The notes under the pieces were generated by a model. It saw only the letters and a program-made list of their open reading frames with translations, had not been told where the DNA came from and did no database searches. Shown here piece after piece: positions 22,601 through 34,990 of a DNA stretch of 64,000 nt (position 1 is its first letter; each line of letters opens with the position of its first letter). This DNA is from Lineus longissimus (lineage: Eukaryota > Nemertea > Pilidiophora > Heteronemertea > Lineidae). The stretch spans positions 1,674,001 through 1,738,000 of the forward strand of contig NC_088319.1 of NCBI RefSeq assembly GCF_910592395.1, written 5' to 3'. The translations under genes were made by a program, and so were the position numbers.

Positions 22601-23227
22601 CTTCTTTGAAATATTCAATATTGGGTGGATTGTGGTAATAACTTTATAGTCATTTTACTTAAAAAGTCAAGAGTGGTATTCATTGATTGTAGTCACAGTG
22701 TAAAATGTTCAATTCTCATCAGGAGGTTTTTATTAATAGATATGCGAATGTGTCCACTGAACAAAATTGTTGTAATTCAAATGATGTCTATTGATTGATT
22801 AATAAATACATCTTTAAAACTAAATCGTGTGGTCATTTCATTACTTGGACCCTTCCATTCTTCTTCTTTGTGTTCATTTACATCTAACAGACTCTCCAGA
22901 CTTACTAGTAATCAGAAGCGGAGTTGGTGTTCGTCAGCCGGTCAAGTCTCCCTCCTCAACGCTGCAAGCGTTGGGCATCTTCCCAGGATGCGCTCTACAG
23001 TCATTGGCTCGATCTGGGGGTGTCGCTATCTCCTTACTCCTAGACAGAAGCCTGGAACAAGCTGGACATCGGGCAGCAAACCCAATATTAATGTGCTCAG
23101 AACACTTCTCAAGTAATTAGTGTTTCAGAGTGATCTATAGCCTATACCTAATACAATAATGATGGTTTCGGGCAGGGCTTAGAGGAGGCTTAGAGTAACG
23201 AGACTAGTATATAGCAGGCCCGGGAAA

Positions 23228-23392
23228 GCAGGGGCGTAGGTAGCAGAGGGGGGGGGGGGGGGAAATGCCCCCTCCCCCGAGGTCACCAAAATATGTGTTT
23301 TTGGCCAAAAGATTTCATAAAGGGTCATTTTGTCCCCCAGAGAGCCTTTTGCCCCCCCCCGCCAGACCAAAAAGCTAGCTACGCCCCTGGCC
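23228..23392. mobile_element. hAT-type MITE relic
   Basis: Starts CAGGGGCGTAGGTAGC and ends GCTAGCTACGCCCCTG, a widespread hAT-type terminal inverted repeat. The inside contains a 15-base G tract (23248-23262) and no coding sequence. I do not see a convincing 8-bp target duplication. Confidence 0.6.
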
Positions 23393-24139
23393 CTGCAGGT
23401 GTATAGTATAATTTACTCTAAGTAAGGGCAGGGCAATAAGGAAAGGTGCTATGCTGCATGTAGGCCCTATTGTATTCTATAACAAAGAAACCCAACATAT
23501 GATTTAAAGGTGCCGGTGTAATAGAATCAGATGCCCCCTGATATTAAATGCCCTCAACAATAGAACACCGGCACCATTCAATAGGACTCTAAAGAGGCCA
23601 AGACCCTTCATCCGAAGAAGAAAAATACAGGCGGGCATCAGGAAAGGGAGGGCATTTGATTCTATCACAGCGGAACAATATATATCCCTTTTCCCACAAG
23701 AACTAATATTCCTCACAAAGGAATTCTAGACTGGACTTAGATTCATGGGGACCAGCATTTCTTTTACACCCGCACGCGGAGCATGAGCTGAGCTACTACT
23801 GCACGCCAACATATCAACCAACAGCACCGCCATTTCTTCAAACGGTTGGAAGTGATACTACCAGTCACGTGTGGTTCCTGGTCAGAGAGGTTCCTAGCTG
23901 TGGAGGTGGTGCCCAGCCAGAGAGGTAGGCTGGCGGAGGGTGTTGGAACCTGCGGGTTCTGGAGCTCGCGGTATCTATCCCTCACGACGATTCTAGGAAA
24001 TTACAGCTGTACGCGCCACGAACTATACGCCTCATCGGCTTCTAAGAGTAACTTGCTATCCCTCGCGCGTTGGTGAATATTTGCGGCAATAACCGCCCAT
24101 ACTTGTGCCCAGGATCAAAAAATGAAAACTGCAGATGTA

Positions 24140-24400
24140 AATGTATCAAGAATTTTTGTCTAATACTGATGGAACTTAGTTGGGTAGGGATGGGATCCCT
24201 ACCCACCCTTGGTCGAATGCATGCCTTTGACCATCTGTGGCAATTTTGTCTAATACTGATGGAACTTAGTTGGGTAGGGATGGGATCCCTACCCACCCTT
24301 GGTCGAATGTGTGCCTTTGAACATCTGTGACAATTTCGTCTGATACTGAAGGAACTTCTTACTGTAGGGATGGGGTCCCTACCCACGCTTGGGTAGGGTT
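24140..24400 (+). repeat. ~91-bp tandem repeat with palindromic core, 2.7 copies
   Basis: Units begin TTTTGTCTAATACTGATGGA (24151, 24242 and a diverged third at about 24332). Each holds the near-palindrome TAGGGATGGGATCCCTA. Confidence 0.8.
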
Positions 24401-25014
24401 TGAGTAGACATGTGATACATCACAGAATGCCAATGGAATATCTTAGTGTCTTTCTCTAAAGAGCATGCTTCCGAAGTCTGTGGCGTGTCTCAACCAATAT
24501 GAAAGGGATAGGGTCGTATTAACCAATTGGTGAAGGTGCGGTCGGTTTTGAAGTGTTCACAAAGATAGAATATTTAACAAAGGGCCATCCATAAAGCATG
24601 TACACATCAAACTGGGGGTTTTGAGACCATGTTTCGCCCATCTTCAAGAGTACAGCGTGATAGAACCACGACCCAAGGCAGAAGGGTCCTGATACTGTTC
24701 CAGGTGCATCAGACACTTCAAGTAGGGTGCAAGAGTTCAAAGTAGGATCCTCAAGTCGCTCTGTAGAGCTGCCAGGGATGGGACTTAGGCCTCATCTCCT
24801 AGGGCACAGAGAGATGGTTCAATAAAGGCAACAAGTTCCTTGTGTTATCTCCGACACGAGTTCCTTCTTCAGGTGGGGTCTTAGAGTCCAAATAGGCAAA
24901 CCAGGTAGGCAGGTTGTGCCCTGTCTTCAAGAGTACAGGGCACAACCAGGACCACATTTCAAGATGCCTCTCTTATAGAAGTAACAAGTCAGGGTGCATT
25001 AAAAGAGATGCCGG

Positions 25015-25020
25015 TTTATT
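25015..25020 (-). terminator. Candidate poly(A) signal of the TASOR-like gene
   Basis: TTTATT on the plus strand reads AATAAA on the minus strand, about 1.08 kb after the TGA of the DUF3715 gene. The gap 25021-26100 has no other gene and fits a 3' UTR. Confidence 0.45.
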
Positions 25021-26100
25021 TTTACCACAATTTTAAAATGAAATAGTCCTATTGGACAACATAGTACATTGATATCAAGTTCAAAATAACAATAGTATAG
25101 ACATGGATGTTCTGTGACACTACTTTACAGCAAATGTCCAGGAATAAAAAACAGAAATTCTAGAACAATGCGATCTTGAATATTTAAACCCAATGTCAGA
25201 AAACATCATCTCAACTCGGCTGTATAAGACCAGATCATATATTTCTTGCCCGCCCATTACACACGTCACATGTAAATCATATGAGGTTTGACGAGAATTT
25301 TTATAGGGCTAACACCCCTCACCTGGATGAATATCCTAATGAATAAACATCATAGATGTGGTATTGGGCGGTATTATCAACCTGGTCTTATAGACCCGAG
25401 TTTAGAGTATATTCCCCACATCATGCATATCATCGCCATTTACATCATTACGTCAAGTCCTAATGAGATTTTGGTGATAACATGCCTTGCTATTTCAGCT
25501 TGGATGATGTGACGATAATGAGTCATCTGAGGATGATAATGAAACTAGCACGGCACGCTAGCATGGCACGCTAACTCCAAGCACGATATTCCACAGCGGC
25601 CACCTAGTTCTAAACAACTACGTGTATAGCAATAAAACGTTGGTAAATACAGCTAATGTGTAATTGTATGAGGAAAAGATCATTTCCACAAAAACTTTTG
25701 TCGCCAATTGCCTAATTAGAGACGACAAGAGACTGTGACAAAAAATAACCCTAGGTATTAAATTGAGAGGCCCACCTTAAACATGTTAAATGCTGACAAA
25801 GATAACCGTAATGTCTTGTGGCCTAATTTATAACGAGCAGGGCCCAGTTTTTCTAGAGCACAAAATTCAAGTACATGTAATCCCAAACGGTTACGTTAAA
25901 CCGTGATCCCTTTTCATCAATCCCATCCAAATTTTCATATTAAGTCTCTCAAAGCTAACAAGATTTTGATTAACCCAGTGCTGGTGGTAGCCCATGATGT
26001 CAATCTGTATTCTGTGCGGAACATAAGGGCATCAAAGCGGTGCGAGACTCGCAGCGCCTTCTACAGGAATTTAACAAAGTATCTAAACAACATCAAATAG

Positions 26101-29100
26101 TCACTGCTGCCACCCACCACGTTGCATACTCTGACCACCCATGTTCCCATAGCAACCTTGATTGTTCATCTGTCGGTTGGGATTATTGCTGAGCGGCGCA
26201 TTCAGCAAGGAAAATTTACTTTGCGACATATTCTGTTGCATTCTGGGATTGTTCATGCTATTCATGCCGTTGAAATTGTTCATGTCACCCGCACCAAACT
26301 GCATTCCCTGATTTCGTTGCGTCATGCTCATGTTCTGCATATTATTGCCTCCCTGATTGAAGCCCATGTTACCGTAGTTACCGCCCTGTTGCATCATATT
26401 GCCTTGCCGTTGCTGCATCATGGCGTTCTCCATCCTCTGCTGCATCAAGGGGTTAACGTGTCGCCCCTGCTGCCCGTGCATCATGTTACCATGGTTACCC
26501 CGCCCACCATTGAAACCCATCTGGCCCTGGCCGACATGTCCTTGTTGCCCCGGGTTCATGCTCCCGCCCCGTTGCCCATGATGCACCTGGCGATACGGCT
26601 GATACCCCTGATTCGGCTGCTGCCAATTCTTATGAATCGGCAACAACGAACTCTTCTCAACTTTCTTACTGTTCACTTTCTCGATAACCTCCCGCAGTTT
26701 AGGATTATCCCCGGGACGCAGACTGCGCAAACTTTCTGGACGCCCGCGAGAGTTATCCGAACGGTCCGAGTCGTTCCGCTGTCGTGAAGACTCTGAATTC
26801 TTCTCCTGCGATTGCCCACGAGGCGACTTAGAAGGTGGCGCCGTACTCTTCACAGACGGTTTCGCGTTTATCCCGGCAATGATGTCGATCAACCCGGGGT
26901 AGTTTGTGAACCGATCAGCCCCTCGCAGCTGCTTGGTATTACCACCGTTGGGCCGACTGCTGGAATTTACTCGGCTGGCGGTTGAGGTCGATTCTTGACT
27001 GGATGACGCCAGGGTTGCCTTAGTGAATGTGACAATGGCGTAAGGGATGCACTGTCGCGGTCGACATGCCGGGAAATCGTATTCATCGAGCTCGTAGAGA
27101 TAGACCTGTGAAGAGGAACGAGCTGCATAAGGCATCATTTATCACAATATTCACTGCAAAGAAGCATGGTTCTTCCCAATACCTTTTTGTCCACGAGCTA
27201 CCGGAACAAAATCATTTTTTCACTTTAGCACCCGGACGAAACAATAGCACATGCAAAGATTGCAGTTGGAAATGATTTTATTATCAGAGCACTCGCCAAC
27301 AAAACTGAAAATGAGTCTCAATTGAGAAAACTTTATGGTTACAGCACCTGGGCAAAGGAAATTGGGTCGGAGACCTAGGGAGGGGACCTATGTGGCTAAG
27401 GACTAAGAACTCGCATTTCTAATACTCCCATGACTAGACACTCAAATTGTGGCTTTTGCTGCTGTGATAACGTCATCCAAACGTCTTATTCGAATGAAGA
27501 CATCGGCAAAATACTGCCATAGACATGCCAAGAGAGAGCCATTACTACGAGGCAACTATCGACAGACTTAATAACTCAGGAGTACGAGATGCCTTCGAAT
27601 CTTGGCTTGCCTTCTCATGCCTGGGGTACAGGGCCTAGTTGGTGTAGGGACGAATGTCAGCATTGCCTCAACTAAGCCTTATCTCACCAAAGTGTTATCT
27701 CCTTCAGTAAAATTTCACTTACAACAGTAACATTACGACTCCACACTGACGTTACTGCGTACGCCAACTGAGCAACTGGGTCCAGTATTGGATTCTCCGG
27801 CCTGGATATATTTACCTGTGATTTGAGGAACTGCAGCTCAGGTTTGTCTGTGCCGATAGGTCTCAAAGAACACATGTGGCAGTCGGTCCCGGGCGTGAGC
27901 TCCTTGGTCTCACTCTGACCAGTGTTCGCCACAAACTTCTTCAACTTCCCCTCAAAATACTGCAAAGGAATCAGATATTCAAGACGTGTTATTTCTCTGG
28001 AGAAACAAGTCATACAGCTTGACTGAAGATTGGAGTTATTAAAAAAAATCGTGAAAAACACGCAGAACGATTGCTTTTGAACAGATGTTCTTTCTTTCAA
28101 GATTCCTTTTTGGCCTCTTTAAGGTTCAAAAATGAGTTTTAATTTCACCTTTTGAAGTGAAGGTCAAAGACAAAATGATCTAGGTTGATGAAAATTTCGT
28201 TAAATTCCCTCAGAACATACGAAAATGCATCAAAAGCACTGTGGAAAACATCCGTAGATTCACAGGAAAACAGGAGCACTCCCAGTTCTTCAGGGATGGA
28301 TGACATCTCTGTGATAATGACCATAGCACTGAATCAGTCCACACCTTGAAAACGATCAGCTGTACGTCCTTATCAACCGGATGTGCCAGAGCGTAGTTCT
28401 TCAGGCAGAGGTCTGCGTGTTGGTACAGGTAGACACCAGACTTAGCCGGGCCGAACACCGAAAACAACGACATTGCAGAATGCAGGCCGCTGTTGATAAT
28501 CGCCCAGAAATCTTTCTTGGATTTGGCGATCAGGAAAGCGTATTTGTCTTCCAGTTCCTCTGGAGAGCGATCTGAGACAAGCTCGGCTTTCCGCCCTGAA
28601 ATATGAAGCAAAGACGGCGTAATTAACATTTCGTACAGGTCTTGGGTTCCTTGGATCAGTATCGCACGTCTGCACAGGATGTTGCTCACTGGTGGGAGAT
28701 GCTCTGATGGATGTCGCAATCATAATCACAGGTCACAGTGATTAAAATTGAATGTTTGCGGGGACTTTAGAGAAGTCAACGTCCCTTGTTATCTTCAGGT
28801 CAGTCCTCCATCCACTGCGTGCCGGCAAAGCTGACTTGCATTCCGCTACAAGGACTAGCGTAGACCTTGGTATTAGCTTGCCATTTTTGACGAGTTCAAA
28901 CCCCGCTGGTTGCCAGCAGAGCTGCATGGCAATCCGTAACATGAAGGACTAACATACCTTGGTATTCAATGGCCAGTTCTTCATTTTTGACAAATTCAAC
29001 CACCACTGGTTGCCAGCAAAGTTGAGCTGCATTCAGCTACAGGAAGGACTTACCTTGGTATCTGTTGGCCAGCTCTACACAATGCTGACCAATTCAAACT

Positions 29101-32100
29101 CCTTGGACGTCAGCAAAATTGAGTTGTATTCAGCTACAAGAAGGACTTACCTTGGTATCTGCTGGCCAGCTCTACACAATGCTGACCAATTCAAACCCCT
29201 TGGACGTCAGCAAAGTTGAGTAGCATTCAGCTACAAGAAGGACTTACCTTGGTATCTGCTGGCCAGCTCTACACAATGCTGACCAATTCAAACCCCTTGG
29301 TCATCAGCAAAGTTGAGTAGCATTCAGCTACAAGGAGGACTTACATCGGTATCTGCTGGCCAGCTCTACACAATGCTGACCAATTCAAACCCCTTGGACG
29401 TCAGCAAAGTTGAGTAGCATTCAGCTACAAGAAGGACTTACCTCGGTATCTGTTGGCCAGCTCTACACAATGCTGACCAATTCAAACCCCTTGGTCATCA
29501 GCAAAGTTGAGTAGCATTCAGCTACAAGGAGGACTTACCTCGGTATCTGTTGGCCAGCTCTACACATACAATGCTGACCAATTCAAACCCCTTGGTCGTC
29601 AGCAAAGTTGAGTAACATTCAGCTACAAGAAGGACTCACCTTGGTATCTACCGGCCAGCTCTTCATTCTTGACCAGTTCGAACCCCGCTGGTCGCCAGCA
29701 AACCTGAGAGGTATTCTGCTCCAAAAACGACTTGAAGACCCTTTCCTCCAGGTTGACTTGTGCGGAGTCATCTTTTAGAACTTGCTGGAGAAAACCTAAA
29801 GAGATGATAGGGGAAGTGAAGATCTTTCCATTGATGTGGCCGGACAAACAGACCTTGGCAGTCACTTACCAGAAATAAATAAGTTCCTTAAAACCTTTGG
29901 ACCGCCATCCCCTCAGTACCCCAGAGGAAAAAATCTATTTGAGTATCAAAAACCACATATATTTTTTTGTAAAAGCTTACGGTATATCCAAGTCTAGAGC
30001 TTCATGAATCAATACAGAAAAGCTGGCTACACCCCTACATTTGAATTTATATTTTGTCAAAAAGTTACTCTTCGCCAAAATGCACCAAATTTCCAACACC
30101 ATCAACATCCCAACAGATACACGAATGAGGACGCCCCCCTAGCAGATTCCCATATCCACTGCCTCATTACAAAGAGTGACCAAGTTTAAACGGCTGGGAC
30201 ATCACAATAATATTGTTTTAATTAAGTTTTTTAGGAGGAAAAAATAACTGCTATTGGAATTGTTCTTTTGTTTTTTAACATCATATTGTGGAAGAGACTT
30301 TCATTGACTGGCAAGGTGCCAAACTGATAGAAAAAGGAGAGGATTTAACACTTTTCGGTGATCAAACGAGAAAATTTGAAGTTCAAGAGTATATGTCTTT
30401 AAAAAAATACTATGCCGGTATTAAAAGATCTGAATTGAAAAATTTATCTTGCAAGTTATCAAATGCTGAAGAAGTGATACTGATCATGTTACTTTTTAGG
30501 AGAAGTTATTTTAAAATCTCGAGAGAAAGTACAAGGAGGGCCGAAAAGGGCCACAATGAAAACCTATAATATCCCCTTTTACCTTTACCTTTTAGGAATT
30601 GTGAGTTTTTCAAAAGTTAGCAAAAACATATCAGTCATAGCACAAAACCTTGTTCAGCAAAAATACCCTGCCGTATGGATTTAGCTCCACAGAAGATAAA
30701 CTTGTGCGTATCAATATTAATTTCCAATCAATACCATAAATTTCCAAATAAACAAAGCAGAAATATTTCTAAGGAGAAAAAACTTTAAGTTTTAAATACC
30801 GTATTATTAGCGCAGTATTTGTGAGGATAGACCAGGAAAATATGTTTCTATACACGAAATTAAAGACCAAGCGGCGCACTGAGGCAGCAAGCAGCAGAAA
30901 CATGAACTCACCCTGCAAAATCAACATCCACCACTCCAAGGAGCTCCCACCTCTCAGAGTCCTCGGCGAGGTGGCTGCTGATCTACAGGTAGGCCTACAG
31001 GGTGAAGGACAAGTTAATCACATTCAAACACATCCAAAAACTTGAAACACACATGAAGGATGAAAGCATGATGCAAGCAAAGATCAGTAGCCAGTGAGAA
31101 ATAAGTCCATCACAATCTTTACACTTGGTGAATGAAGAAATACATGGCTGGCAATTTTTGACTCTCGGTGTTTATCAAATAAGATTTATACCCATAATGC
31201 ACAAAACAATTAAAATCAGCTCAAGCAGAAGACGAGAAAAAAGTGTTAGAAGATAAAATGTTAAAAGTATAACACAACACAATGCACTTGAACTAATGTA
31301 CAGACAACAATACAATGAAGGAATAGATGAGAATCATCTTCCCTGAAAGCTAGAGAATTGAAAGAAATACAACACCCAAATGTACATGAAGCAAGAAGTT
31401 ATTTTTCTGTAAATGCAGAGGAGGGTCTATATATCATAAAGTCCTTTAAAGCCCCTTGGCTTTATCTTGATAACGGAAAAACTTGAACTTGAAGAAAATA
31501 GAGTCCCTCCCCCAGGTTCCCAATCTTTGTAGCCAAAAATTAAGACCCATTTAAGACTCACCCTTGTTTAAGAGCAAAATTTATGCACTAAATTCAATGG
31601 AGATTTGTGCATAATGCATATCAACCGTTACAGGAAAGATACTTTGGCATTTTGACCTGATATCGAAAAGAAATGTACAAAACCCAGCTAGCTTGTAAAT
31701 GTAAGAGATTTAGCAATGCAGGTTAAGCCGTTGAATTGATTAAAAACATTTTTTTGGCATGTTAGACAAAGATAATGAACGTGTCAACCACTTCAACACT
31801 TCAAGGCAGATTGGTGGCCATTTTCAAATAATATACATGTAATACCTTTTTAATATATTTCACATCATTATTATACAATATTACATGTACATGCAATTTT
31901 TAATTTCATTTGACTGACAAATATTATTTACAGGAAAGCAGGGCAGAGGCAGAGCATTCCTAGCCATTGCTGCTAACAGTAGTTTATAAAACATATAAAG
32001 ATAAAACCAGATAGAGCACAGAATGGAAAAATCATCCAGTATGGAAAAAATTAAATTAAAAGCACGACCCAAAATTGAACTGGAGAATTGATCGGAGAAG

Positions 32101-32438
32101 GGTAGGCAAAAACTTAGATAACTTTATATAAACTTTCTATATTCATCTTAATTGTTGATGAAAAGGCATTTTTCCCGTGGCAAAGTTGGCATGTTATAAT
32201 AAGATGGCAAAATTGGGTAAAAAATAACTAAGTTAAATTTTGATGGAAAATTCGAACACTATACAAACGCGTTGAAAACACTATACAAACCTTATGAATA
32301 TTCATAATGCGATGAAAAGTAAATTTGGTAAAAAAATCATCATTTGTGTTGAAAAAATAAGATAAGAAGTTTACATTTTTGCTCTGGAGCACTTGTGGAA
32401 TCCATAGGCTCTTCCATGCCCTCCTGTGACGTGGCCAT
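26101..32438 (-). CDS. TASOR/DUF3715 (pseudo-PARP) family protein with Met/Asn/Gly/Gln-rich tail
   Basis: Minus-strand exons, 5' to 3': 32438-32375 (ATG; MATSQEGMEEPMD), a weaker 30977-30912, then 29795-29640, 28595-28345, 27959-27816 and 27105-26101 (TGA). All joins are in phase and give 561 aa. The middle carries signatures I associate with DUF3715 of TASOR/TEX15: FELVKNEEL, EELEDKYAFLIA, SGVYLYQHADL, VQLIVFK, GTDCHMC and SQVYLYELDE followed by CRPRQCIPYAIVTF. In human TASOR this is a catalytically dead PARP-like domain needed for HUSH silencing. Here the domain is followed only by an acidic/Arg-Ser linker and about 170 residues rich in M, N, G and Q with RGG motifs. The SPOC and later parts of vertebrate TASOR (~1670 aa) are absent. 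Function is inferred; the 66-nt second exon could be skipped without changing phase. Confidence 0.8.
27106..27815 (-). other. Intron of the TASOR-like gene
   Basis: About 710 bp between the last two exons; nothing recognisable. A plus-strand frame near 27066-27275 is a shadow. Confidence 0.5.
28840..29639 (-). repeat. ~97-bp tandem copies of an exon end with its 5' splice site
   Basis: Just downstream (in transcription) of exon 29795-29640 its last ~60 coding bases plus the donor and first intron bases are repeated seven or more times with a ~97-bp period. Donor junctions lie near 29538, 29441, 29345, 29248, 29150, 29054 and 28961, plus one older copy near 28871. On the minus strand most units read AGATACCAAG/GTAAGTCC, a consensus donor; the exon itself has GTGAGTCC. 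The copies nearest the exon have lost the open frame. The copy near 28961 still reads QLCWQPVVVEFVKNEELAIE. Confidence 0.85.
29796..32374 (-). other. Large 5' intron region of the TASOR-like gene
   Basis: AT-rich. A 93-codon plus-strand frame (30288-30569, from MEETFIDWQGAK) looks protein-like in composition but I do not recognise it; it may be a transposon scrap. The only minus-strand exon candidate is 30977-30912. Nothing else is supported. Confidence 0.5.
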
Positions 32439-34990
32439 ATTCCGTACCGACAGAACGCTCTAGGTCAAAATAGAATATATCTCTGGCGAAGAACAGAAAT
32501 AAACAAATTAATATAAGATATGAAAGGCAAAATTATGAATCAAACTTGAGAAACTTTGAATACAAAAGAAAGGGTGGTATAACACCTAAAATAAATACTT
32601 TCTCTTGCAATCCCCTTAGTCCAAAAAATTTTTGGGGAAAGATATTTCACTGTTCAGAGGTCTTTTGGCAGTTTTGCATCGATTTTAGAATTACATGCAT
32701 ATTGTAAATTGTTAGATTTAAGATTTAAAAATGTGAGGTTTCTTTGCAGTTTAGGAGGGACAGAATATGCAGAGTTACTCCTTGACTGCCGTGGCCGTTA
32801 ACGAACGCTTTGGAAAGTCATCTGAGCATGTAGATTAACGTTAGACTTTCAGTTCATCAGGTGGCCATCAGATAGCTCTCCAATAGATCTGCTGTATCTT
32901 GGCTATTGAGACAGACTGAGTTATGCTGGAGAGCTAGAGGAATTAGCAGAAAATCATTTAGAACTAGTATGCCACTGAGCGGCCGATTTTGGGACTTAAA
33001 ATGGCGTAGCAGTATTTGCCTCCCTGAATTTATCTCAATCTCTGCGAAGGAAAACAGTTAACTCAAGAAAATATTATTTCCGTTTATTAAAATTTTGGGC
33101 AAATGTTGCGAGAAAAAAATGAATGGCAGAAATTACTGAAAAACAAAAGAGACTAAGGGGATGTGCAGTTATGAAGTTGAGCTTTTTTGCATTCTCGCAT
33201 GTCAAGACTGGATTATATTCTCAATTTTGATAAGACATTATTTTGAAATATCAATATCCCAAGGCATCAAAAAGGAAGGATGGTGATTGTTGTCAGGGCT
33301 CTATGGGAAAACAGATATACACCACAAGATGTATGTGAAAAATAAGTTAATTTTGATATCTGGCGATATATATAGAATACATACCCTGAAATAAGATGGA
33401 AATTATATTTTTAAACAGCAAACTTTAAAAGGCTCATCAAATTTAGATAAGATAAGCTCACACATTTTTACAATAAGATGGATTATCAAAACCAATGAAT
33501 GGGTTAAAGACATGTTAAATCCTATATGCCTGGTATTTCATTCGTTCTGAAAAATCATCAGAGGAACCCTAAAAATATATCATGATATAACTTGGTTTGA
33601 CTTGCAAAGTACAAACAGACATTTTGATGGCTTTTTTCTAAACCACTTATCGCAGAAAAGTTGACAACAGGCTTATGACAGGCTCGGGTGAAATACTATA
33701 TTTTCACAATATTTTTGGTTAAAAAAATATACTACACGACTTCTTATAAAAATATTTTTTATCAAAATTCATAAGATTACGCTAACAGGCAGACCTCATT
33801 AAAATTCGTCACACCAGATTAATTTAGAAAACTAAATCCAATTCACGAATAAACAGTTAAAAAAAGAATCATGAGAAATGTTGTGAGTTTGAAAAAAGTT
33901 TGCTGCTGCGAGTTGTGTGTCGACTTACTATAATTGTTGTCAAGAGGGAAGACAAAATATATAGGCCTACTCTACTGTAGCTGTCACAAATAAAACGCAT
34001 TCTCATTTCATTCATGTCATTAGCAAAAAATGTCTTAATGTAAATGTACCATTACTTTAAACCGTTTGTGGAAAACTATTTTAGCCAATTCACATCTCTG
34101 CCACCTGTACGACATATGATACACGGCCGTGCTGTGGCACAGCAATAGACCCTTTTTGGTTTTACCAGGCGGAGGAAGTCACTGCTGGCACGAAAGAAAC
34201 CTCAATACATGCAATATAGGTACAATGAATGAACAAAAGAACATGTGGTGCGCGACCATGTGATCTTTTGTTCGCTGCTTGTTTGTTGTGGCCAGCAGTG
34301 GCTTCCTCCGCCTGGTCTGGGGTAAGGGCCTCTATCACAGTCTATGTAGCTTGATTTTTCAAATATCATGGCGACGACGACCGTCTAACCAATGGCATTA
34401 CCAGTGGAAGAGTAAAGTAACTACGATGTCTACCTCACCAAATCTCATTTCCAGGTAGACCCCAGGTTAGTCTGGGTATGCGCATACCATGTACGGAGCA
34501 GTAGTGTAAGAAATCAAATCATGTAGGCCTACTTCATGCAGTTCACTCACTTTCGTTCTTTCTTGCCCTACATTATACGGCTAGAGAAAGAATTTCTTTA
34601 GGCCTATACATACAGAGTACAGGCCAAAATACAATATTTTGATCAAATAGTTTCATTTTGCGAACTATATCTCGTATTCATTTGCTTCACAATATATAAT
34701 TCTACTTTCTGATACATACTTTGAGCACGATTTAGCTTTCTGCTCGTCAGAAATGAGCAAGAATTGCAAGAAATTTTACTAAATTTTATCGATTTTTGCA
34801 ATTTGTGATCAGCTTCACGACCGTAGTACTCGGTCAAGGTCATGTTCAATTATCTAATTACGCATGCGCACAAAAGGTAAACAATAAACGTTGTGAAATG
34901 TGTCAAAAATAAATCGCAATTTCACACAATTTCTGATAAACTAGTTAAATTTGAGCATTAGTATGGTTTCCTTACGAATCTACAATAACG
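32439..34990. other. Intergenic space between divergent genes
   Basis: The TASOR-like gene starts leftward at 32438 and the RING-NHL gene rightward at 34991, so promoters of both should lie here. No TATA box stands out. A foldback element sits at 34147-34335. The remainder is AT-rich with no gene seen. Confidence 0.5.
34147..34335. mobile_element. Foldback MITE between divergent genes
   Basis: Imperfect inverted arms. The left has GGCGGAGGAAGTCACTGCTG and AACAAAAGAACATG. The right has CATGTGATCTTTTGTTC and CAGCAGTGGCTTCCTCCGCC. Ends contain CCTTTTTGGTTTTACC and GGTCTGGGGTAAGGG. Ends are diverged, so it is an old copy. Confidence 0.55.

Larger units (their letters stand above)
21396..24102. 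mobile_element. 2.7-kb DNA transposon with ~160-bp TIRs, decayed
   Basis: Both ends carry GTATGGGCGGTTATTGCCGC in inverted orientation. The outer 52 bases are identical and similarity extends about 160 bases with small indels. Inside are a second foldback section (about 21540-21960, centred on GTGGCGCCAC words), three ~176-bp tandem repeats (22130-22600) and a hAT-type MITE relic (23228-23392). Frames near the repeats (VPGCGGN) and at 23085-23117 (MCSEHFSSN) weakly recall the start and the CxxHF core of THAP DNA-binding domains found in P and Kolobok transposases, but the coding text is broken. No clear target duplication. Confidence 0.65.

Noticed and set aside
30912-30982. Alternative frame of the second TASOR-like exon reading HLAEDSERWELLGVVDVD
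   Set aside because: Although protein-like, it ends two bases into a codon and would put the next exon out of frame with an early stop.
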